A DNA stretch of 41,584 nt from Choristocarpus tenellus KU-1152 (taxonomy: Eukaryota; Phaeophyceae), in assembly GCA_964200185.2 (NCBI GenBank), contig CAXNAD020000030.1:1-41584 (forward strand), given 5' to 3'. Below the pieces are notes generated by a model, which was not told where the DNA came from, searched no databases, and was given only the letters and a program-made list of their open reading frames with translations. Below, piece after piece: positions 35,401 through 41,584 of the stretch. Both the position numbers and the translations under genes were made by a program. Positions within the stretch are counted from its first letter, which is position 1. Each line of letters begins with the position of its first letter.

Positions 35401-38400
35401 AAACCCTTTCAACGCCCGATCAACAAATGTCCACCTTCCATTTGGTTTGCTTCTAACCCTTGATGTCTATGAAGATACACACTGACACAAAAATGTATTC
35501 CACCTGGTACAGCATGCAATTCTCCTACCTCAGAGGGAAAAACAAAAAAAAGACTTACCAGGAACTTAAGGTTAGGGTTAGGGTTAGGGTTAGGAAAACA
35601 AAAGGTCAAAGCAGAAAAGGCTCACCAGAGTTCGTACACAGGTGCCATTGATGCTCCCAAGGGTACCAATGGCAAATGCGCTCACCAGGGCAAGAGGCCA
35701 GTGTGATTGGTCATAGTCTAGGTTGACAATGAGCAGCATGGGGGGAAGCATAACTATCATAGAGGCCCCTAACAGCAATGGCCACAAAAATTTATCCCTG
35801 CAAGCAAGAATGGAATTGATGGACAGTACGGCGGAGAATGTAAGAAGGCGTTTGCAAACACTAGGGTTAGGGCAGAGAATAAACAGAGGGTTTCAAGAAA
35901 TTGGCTTAGGGTTAGGGAAGATTAGCAGGCAGGAAGGAAGAGATAACAATGAGTCATTTGCAAGTGGATGAGGGTTAGGGTTAGGGTTGACCACCATTAC
36001 GCCTAAGGAGAAAGTAAGGAGTTTGCAAGACTCTTATGTAAGAATATTATTGCAGTTGCTATTGATTTGAAGAGACTCGACTATAATTATTATATTATTA
36101 AAATAAAAATGCACCAGCAGTAATAATAATAACAATAATATTAACAAAAAAATGAAGTTTGGTGCAGAAATAGACTGATATTTCCTGCTGTAAATCAATC
36201 ACGTCAGGCACTGGCACACAAAGAAAGGGCCACCATTAGGCTGATTAAATCTTATCTACCCTAACCCTAACCAAAGTCTTGGTACTTGTCTGAAAACTAA
36301 ATCTAGGGTTAGGGTAGATCATTTGAGCAACAAGAAACTAACCCAAGAGGGAAAAGTTCCTGCACAATGACCCACGAGCACACTCTTCATCAGAACAACA
36401 AAGGGGGGATACAACTGCAGACCATTCAGATCCCTATACAACCGTGCAAACCCTAACCCTAACCCTAAGTCTTTGCACTATTCGTTCTCTTGTAAAACAT
36501 CTTGTAAAACATCTTGTAAAACATCTTAGGGTTAGAGTTAAAACACCTACACACCAACATTTACCAACGATAACTAAATCACTGAAAATACGCAATATCA
36601 ACATATCAAAAAAATACATAATATCGACGTATAAAAAAAAAAATAATACAAAATTGTGATAATATAACTAATGAGAGGTTCAGGACATGATGCTAACCCT
36701 AACCCTAACCCTAACCCTAAAGGTGCATACACCGCTAGCTAGAAACTGGCCTTACAGGAATGTTATCACCAATAGTATACCAATAGTATACCAATAATAT
36801 ACCAATAATATACCAATAATATACCAATAATATACCAATAATATACCAATAATAGGGAGTAATCCCCCAAAGGTTAGGTTGGGGTTTGGGTTGGGGTTAG
36901 GGTTAGGGTTAGGGTTAGGGTTTAGGTTGGGGTTGGCTTTTGGATTAGATATTAGTTGCCTCTGGATCATCTCAATCTGTACAGCAATAGACACCCTAAC
37001 CCTAAGATATCACACCTGCCACCGACATCCACGCATTGATTTCTAATCCCAATTGAGCCAAATGCAGCACCCAACATGGTGATAGACAAAAGAGCTATGA
37101 TGTCTAGTGTCTTCAAAGGCACCATGACATCATCCTGACAGGGCATTGAGGAGGCACAGACATCTTGGTCGAGCAAGTCGAGAATTATATTGCATTTGGC
37201 TTATATACACTAAACTAGTGCTGCAAACTATTATATCAGGTGTTACCATAACTTGAGACAAAGAAGATAAAACAAGCAGTTCAAATATAAACTTCATCCT
37301 AAATATGAAAATTAGTTACTTCTATGTACACAGAGAAAGAAGCATTGGGTATCAAGTGCTGTTCAGTACGTTTTAACCAAAAATACTACATATTATAAAG
37401 TGACTACTATGCACCCCCACAATTGAAACAATCTAATAAGTACCAAAAATTGGTTATTGATTGTCAGCAAGGATACTGACTACAATGGAAGAATGGACAA
37501 ACATACTCATCTTAAACAAAATCGCAGCAGGGGAACACCCTACATGGATCTGGACAAGGGCAAGCACATGTTACTATCCATACGGACGCACCTCAAACCC
37601 AAGCATAATATTATCAAGTACAAGTACAATATTATGAATGATATTCATTAACTTTCCCTAAACAAAACTACCTCGGTTGAGCATCACTTCAAACAGTTTG
37701 GGGAGTAGGATAGAGTAAAAATGCATCAGACGGCATCAGATTTTAATTACTTTATTTTATGGAAATGCAAAAAAGGCAAATTCGGATTTTCTTGACATTA
37801 GGGTTAGGGTTAGACCTGATTGTGGGTTCTTGCAAGACTCACACAAATATATATATATATATATATATTGATACCACCTTTTGCATTATACTATAGCCTG
37901 CCTTGCAAATTGTTGGAACTTATGCTCAACAGAGGAAGTGTCAATCTTCAACATTTCAATCTTAGAGTTTCTTGCAGAAGAAAATGTCTGACCAGCTACA
38001 CAAGGGAGATTGCATAATCCCATCCCCATCCCCAACCTTATCCCTAAGAACCATAGTGAGGTACAAATAGAACATGGTGAATAGTATGGACAGTAACATT
38101 ATACACCAATGGAATGAGTTGTATGTCACATTCCACCAATGGGGTGCACTTGTCCTTACGTCCCCAAGTTGACAGATTGTATATGTGCTGTATCATTTGG
38201 ATGCACAGAAGCACACTTGCCAGCAGCAGATACAAGAAACTGGGAAAACATAACATAACATAACATAACACAACACAACACAACACAACACAACATAACA
38301 TAACATAACATAACAAGATAATCTTGATACCCACAACTACAGGTTTGTTCAAAAAAGGTCACAAGCACCAACGTCTCATGCACAATACAAAATCATGAAA

Positions 38401-40618
38401 TAAAAAACATATACTGCACCCCACCTTGGCCAGGCGATCGTGGACATACCACCACATCACACCCAACTGGATGCCACCAGGCACTCCCTGCCCCACCAGA
38501 AGCAGGTTAGTCCCTGTTGTCATGCTGCTGCAGAAGGATGACCAGTTCAATCTTGAGGATACAAGACACATAATATACAAGGACATAAGACACATAATAT
38601 ACAAGGACATAAGACACATAATATACAAGGACATAAGACACATAATATACAAGGACACAAGACACATAATTCAGGCACGCAGAAGGGGGTTGCTTCAGAG
38701 GAGAGGAGACTAACTGGTACTCAGACTTAGTTCTATAAAAAAAAAACTGCATGTTCTGGTAAAAAATAACCCTAATCAATTTGACAGTTTCATTTCAATT
38801 TGGAAATGACTCGAGAGCTGAGAGCCAAGAGGATTTAAACGAACTTGCTACAAACATAGCTTTAGGTCTCATAATACAACCACATAATTAATCATAAATC
38901 ATCATTAGGGTTAGGGTTAGGGTTAGGGTCATAGGTCACGCACAATAAATACCATACCCACAAGAAAATAACACCCACCAGGTGGGGTGAGGAGCTCCAC
39001 TGGAGGAAAAAAAAAACACATTCCACATTCCACATTCCACATGACACGTGCCAATACGCAACTCTTCAGAGACACATGTGCACCCATGCAGACGACATGC
39101 CTAAAAAATAAAATAGTAGGTCTGAAAATGTCCTGTCATGTGCCAATCTCAATTAACTAATTGAATTTCAGTGATAGTTCAAATCTCTGTTAATAACAAC
39201 CTATTCAGTAACTCTAACCCTAAGCCATGCTAGGGACAAAAACATACTAAAATTAACAGGAGCTTTTCACCGGGGGTCAGAAACAGGAGGTGGTTCCACC
39301 TACTGGGCCGACCAGTGCTAGAATTTTCTGGCATGTCTCTGTCCATGTCCACTGGTCAGACCCAGTCTAAAATTGTCTAGCATGTCTGAATGATGTCTGT
39401 CAGCTGGATCAGGTATAACATTGTCTAGCATGTCTGAATGATGTCTGTCAGCTGGATCAGGTATAAAATTGTCCCATGTGGTTCGACCATGTCCCCCAGC
39501 TGGATCAGGTATAAAATTGTCCAATGTGGTTCGACCATGTCCTCCAGCTGGACCAGGTATAAAATTGTCCAATGTGGTTTGACCATGTCCTCCAGCTGGA
39601 CCAGGTATAAAATTGTCCCATGTGGTTCGACCATGTCCACTGACTGGTCAAACTTCGTCTCACATGTCCAGATCATGTCCACGACATGCTGTATTAGTCC
39701 AATTCACAGGCCAGGAAGGTCTACTCCAGACCATTCAAACTCAAACAGATTGGTCCAATTCGTGTGGTCACTCCATGCAAAGTAGTAATTGACAGCCTGC
39801 AAACATCCTAACCCTAACCCTAAGTTGAAATCATACCACTGTACAATCTAATATTTAGCGTAAATTAGAGTGAATTAGAGTGAAAGGGTCTCTGAGTGAT
39901 ATGTTATAGTGTGACATAACCGGCCTAGGTTATGTATGTATATTTTTGTATATTATCAAGCCAGTTGTAGGTGAAACGTTCTAACATGGCCAGGTCCATA
40001 GTCATCACTACCTCAACATGGCCGGGCCCCTGGCCAGCCCGGTAAAAGGACATTCAATCATGACCGAGTCCATGGCCATCGCTACTTCAACATGACTGGG
40101 TTGCCAACCATGTACAACCAGGTTCAAACATGACTGAATGCATTGTCATCAAAATGTTTCAACATGCCCAGGTCACGGGCCACCCTGCAGTCATTTGTTT
40201 GAGAGTGGGCATGCTAACAACAGTGGACATGCTAACAGCCCAGTCCTGTGAAAAACCCTTTTAGTGATAGTAATAGTAGTAATAATAATAGTACTAGTAC
40301 TAGAAATAGTGATAGTGATAGTAATAGAAATAATAAAATACAATGACTACGTATCACTAAATGCAAAGCAGCAGAAATCTGTAACTGACCCTAACCCTAA
40401 CCCTAACCCTTCCACTTTGAGCAATGTACCAGAGTAGTTAGTTAAAGACACTGTACAAAAAGTGTTCTATTCATGTTCTATTCATGTTCTATTCAGGATG
40501 TTCCTACGATTAAGTTTGACGTGAAGGTCAACTGACAAGAGAGTATGCACCTCACCTTTGGGTGATTTAGGGTCTACAACAACACTACCAGAATACCCAG
40601 TTAGATATTCAGGTAATG
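32477..40618 (-). CDS. Major-facilitator-type membrane transporter, C-terminal 347 residues (5' end unresolved)
   Basis: Exons on the complement: 40551-40618, 39708-39796, 38420-38527, 38160-38239, 37016-37199, 35626-35797, 33479-33659, 32477-32640. All junctions agree in phase. The protein reads LPEYLTGYSGSVVVDPKSPK, AVNYYFAWSDHTNWTNLFEF, then TM segments TNLLLVGQGVPGGIQLGVMW, FLYLLLASVLLCIQMIQHIY, DIIALLSITMLGAAFGSIGI, WPLLLGASMIVMLPPMLLIV, LALVSAFAIGTLGSINGT, ALLGMAHFATNIGLTIGPSL and VSLVFWAIAGVLLLLGTL (split by an intron), ending in a charged cytosolic tail. The segment NTNVPEVRGALLGM followed by TIGPSL is typical of the last helices of MFS carriers. A Cys-rich hydrophilic loop (DLLDQDVCASSMPCQDD) and a Trp/Asn loop lie between helices. 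Substrate and membrane are unknown. Two donors are GTGCAN, and exon 37016-37199 has a weak acceptor (ATATAAG). N-terminal helices must lie further 5', probably beyond the window. Confidence 0.72.
34608..34680. repeat. 15-bp tandem repeat in a transporter intron
   Basis: Five copies of a unit of the form CTACTACATGGAATC, the last two diverged. It is in the 2-kb intron 33660-35625, which also holds a short ATTCATTGTATT repeat near 33705-33740. Confidence 0.9.
35570..35594 (+). repeat. Telomere-like TTAGGG run
   Basis: Four units about 30 bases from the donor side of exon 35626-35797, in the following intron. Confidence 0.9.
35971..35989 (+). repeat. Telomere-like TTAGGG run
   Basis: Three units in transporter intron 35798-37015; single or double units also lie near 35863-35871 and 35906-35917 in the same intron. 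Confidence 0.9.
36449..36538. repeat. CCCTAA run, 12-bp repeat and TTAGGG run in one block
   Basis: CCCTAA units at 36449-36469 are followed by three copies of a 12-base unit TTGTAAAACATC (36491-36528), which runs directly into TTAGGGTTAGAGTTA. The telomere-like motifs at the two ends are in opposite orientation. Confidence 0.85.
36693..36936. repeat. CCCTAA run, 11-bp repeat, then a TTGGGG/TTAGGG run
   Basis: CCCTAA units (36693-36720) are followed by eight copies of an 11-base unit ACCAATAATAT (36769-36855), then by a run of mixed TTGGGG, TTTGGG and TTAGGG units (36872-36936), the most degenerate such run in the window. The two telomere-like runs are in opposite orientation. All of it is in transporter intron 35798-37015, within 100-300 bases of exon 37016-37199. 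Confidence 0.9.
38246..38315. repeat. 5-bp microsatellite (CATAA/CACAA)
   Basis: About 14 pentamers, with a CACAA block in the middle and CATAA at each side. It begins 7 bases upstream of exon 38160-38239, within the 180-base intron 38240-38419, so on the transcript it supplies a T-rich tract next to the acceptor. Confidence 0.9.
38561..38670. repeat. 24-bp tandem repeat
   Basis: About four and a half copies of a unit containing ACATAAGACACATAATATAC followed by AAGG, in transporter intron 38528-39707. Confidence 0.9.
38905..38930 (+). repeat. Telomere-like TTAGGG run
   Basis: Four units in transporter intron 38528-39707. Confidence 0.9.
39321..39690. repeat. Degenerate repeat of about 48-58 bp
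   Basis: About six or seven copies sharing a core ATAAAATTGTCC, then CATGTGGTTCGACCATGTCC or a TAGCATGTCTGAATGATGTC alternative, then CAGCTGGATCAGG. Two sub-types alternate, so it is a mosaic array. It is in transporter intron 38528-39707 and stays open in several frames because of its period, which gives spurious ORFs. Confidence 0.85.
39960..40240. repeat. Diverged repeats with ACATGGCC/ACATGACTGG cores
   Basis: Scattered diverged copies of a segment like TCAACATGGCCGGGTCCATG and GGCCATC. They share AACATG and CCAGGTC words with the neighbouring 48-58-bp array and may be an older part of it. Confidence 0.5.
40386..40410 (-). repeat. Telomere-like CCCTAA run
   Basis: Four units in transporter intron 39797-40550; another short run lies at 39808-39823 in the same intron. 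Confidence 0.9.
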
Positions 40619-40874
40619 CTTAGGTTGGTCACTGTGGTCAAGTCTCAAGGAGTTGCCCTAGAAAACACAAATGACACTCCACCCCTGCACTGTCAAAAAC
40701 TTCTATAGTGATTTGCAGTCAATGAGTACAGCAATCGACGTCGCCTCTAAAGCTCTTAACGTCTCTTGGATATTTCACATTTGTCTCTATGTTTTATTCT
40801 ATTTTAATATGGTTAGGGTTAGGGTTTGTGCGTCTTTACATGGACTAATGGCATCTGTACCACAGATAGTACAG

Positions 40875-40990
40875 TCATCAGAATATTACTACCATCAGTA
40901 TTATCAATATTATTACCATCAGTATTATCAATATTACTACCATCAGTATTGTCAATATTATTACCATCAGTATTATCAATATTATTACAA
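40875..40990. repeat. 24-bp minisatellite
   Basis: About four and a half copies of a unit ATTACTACCATCAGTATTAT followed by CAAT. Telomere-like runs flank it on both sides (40811-40826 in TTAGGG orientation; 41038-41050 and 41067-41087 in CCCTAA orientation). Confidence 0.9.
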
Positions 40991-41192
40991 AAATTGTGTT
41001 TCACACTATGCTCTGTGAAGACCTGGTAGAGTCCTTTCACCCTAACCCTAACACACGCAAAAGATAGCCCTAACCCTAACCCTAACTCAATCATCACACA
41101 TGATTTATCGTATGACATGGGATGACATGATATGACATCAAAACTGCCTCCTGCAGGTGATAGGTAATGTTCAGGATGCTCACTAACCTTAC

Positions 41193-41243
41193 TTTGTAGG
41201 CACCCTTTCCTGCCTTTTGAAACAGTCCCTCCAGTGCCGTTTC
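41193..41243 (-). CDS. Candidate upstream exon of the same transporter
   Basis: 51 bases between TTGTTAGCAG and GTAAGG, reading ETALEGLFQKAGKGAYK in its best frame (a plausible amphipathic segment). That frame leaves in phase 0, but the exon at 40551-40618 needs phase 1. Either another frame is used (NGTGGTVSKGRKGCLQ) or an exon between them is missing. At the right edge a GTGAGT donor (complement 41569-41574) suggests one more exon starting outside the window. Confidence 0.4.
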
Positions 41244-41584
41244 CTGCTAACAAAAAATTAAGATTTGACTTTTAGGGGTTCTTGTAGTACAGGTTCTATC
41301 AATACTCAACCAGTAACAACCCAAGTATTCTGGAAAATAGTAAATTCTTCCTTATCACATTTACTATTCCTGCAGGGACTGCTTAACACAACATCACAAT
41401 CAGCACCACCATTGGCAATAATATCAAGTGCAGCAGCAAGATTACCTACAAGAGTATCATGGTATATATCATAACCCAACCCTAACTACAGTGCTCTTGG
41501 AGGTGGGAAACTCTGGACATCCTCCTCTGGTCATGAGGGGAAGGGATACTCCGACTTGCTTGAATGCTACTCACCCTCCCCCCC

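Noticed and set aside
39318-39785. Long open frames on both strands
   Set aside because: They arise from the period of the repeat array; the translations are simply repeated units.
9960-41500. A true chromosome end
   Set aside because: Runs are short, scattered, in both orientations and interleaved with gene exons; no long terminal array is present.
1-41584. CRISPR array, operon or bacterial defence system
   Set aside because: All repeat arrays are spacer-free minisatellites, and the genes are split by introns; this is eukaryotic nuclear DNA.

Overview
The window is nuclear DNA of an intron-rich eukaryote. Genes are split by GT-AG introns of about 50 to 2,000 bases, there is a decayed Ty1/copia element, and intergenic and intronic DNA is full of minisatellites and short TTAGGG/CCCTAA runs. 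A phosphate translocator of the plastid/sugar-phosphate type, and a methyltransferase whose first exon looks like a signal peptide plus a Ser/Thr/Arg-rich transit peptide, point to an alga with a complex (secondary) plastid, perhaps a stramenopile. That assignment is inference; no species-level marker is visible. All gene models were built by eye from splice signals, reading phase and family resemblance.

Layout. 1-6746 (+): 3' part of the ribosome-biogenesis gene URB1/NPA1, its 5' end outside the window. 6747-9767: spacer with one isolated candidate exon (8555-8722, -). 9768-16647 (-): complete nine-exon phosphate/triose-phosphate translocator, 322 residues, every junction in phase. 16648-20861: spacer holding a copia relic (17958-18629). 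20862-26790 (-): complete six-exon class I SAM-dependent methyltransferase, 264 residues. 27064-27812 (-): unrecognised multi-exon gene, partly resolved. 28033-28360 (+): terminal exon of an unrecognised acidic protein. 28361-32476: spacer with relic-like DNA and an imperfect inverted repeat. 32477 to the right side (-): C-terminal 347 residues of a major-facilitator-type membrane transporter, eight phase-consistent exons; its 5' end is unresolved or outside.

The genes form no obvious pathway; the set is housekeeping (ribosome assembly, sugar-phosphate transport, methylation, transport). The most striking structure is non-coding: from about 9.96 kb to the right edge, short telomere-like runs in both orientations sit in most introns and spacers, often touching minisatellites, and in none of the modelled exons. 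The URB1 gene at the left is almost free of them.
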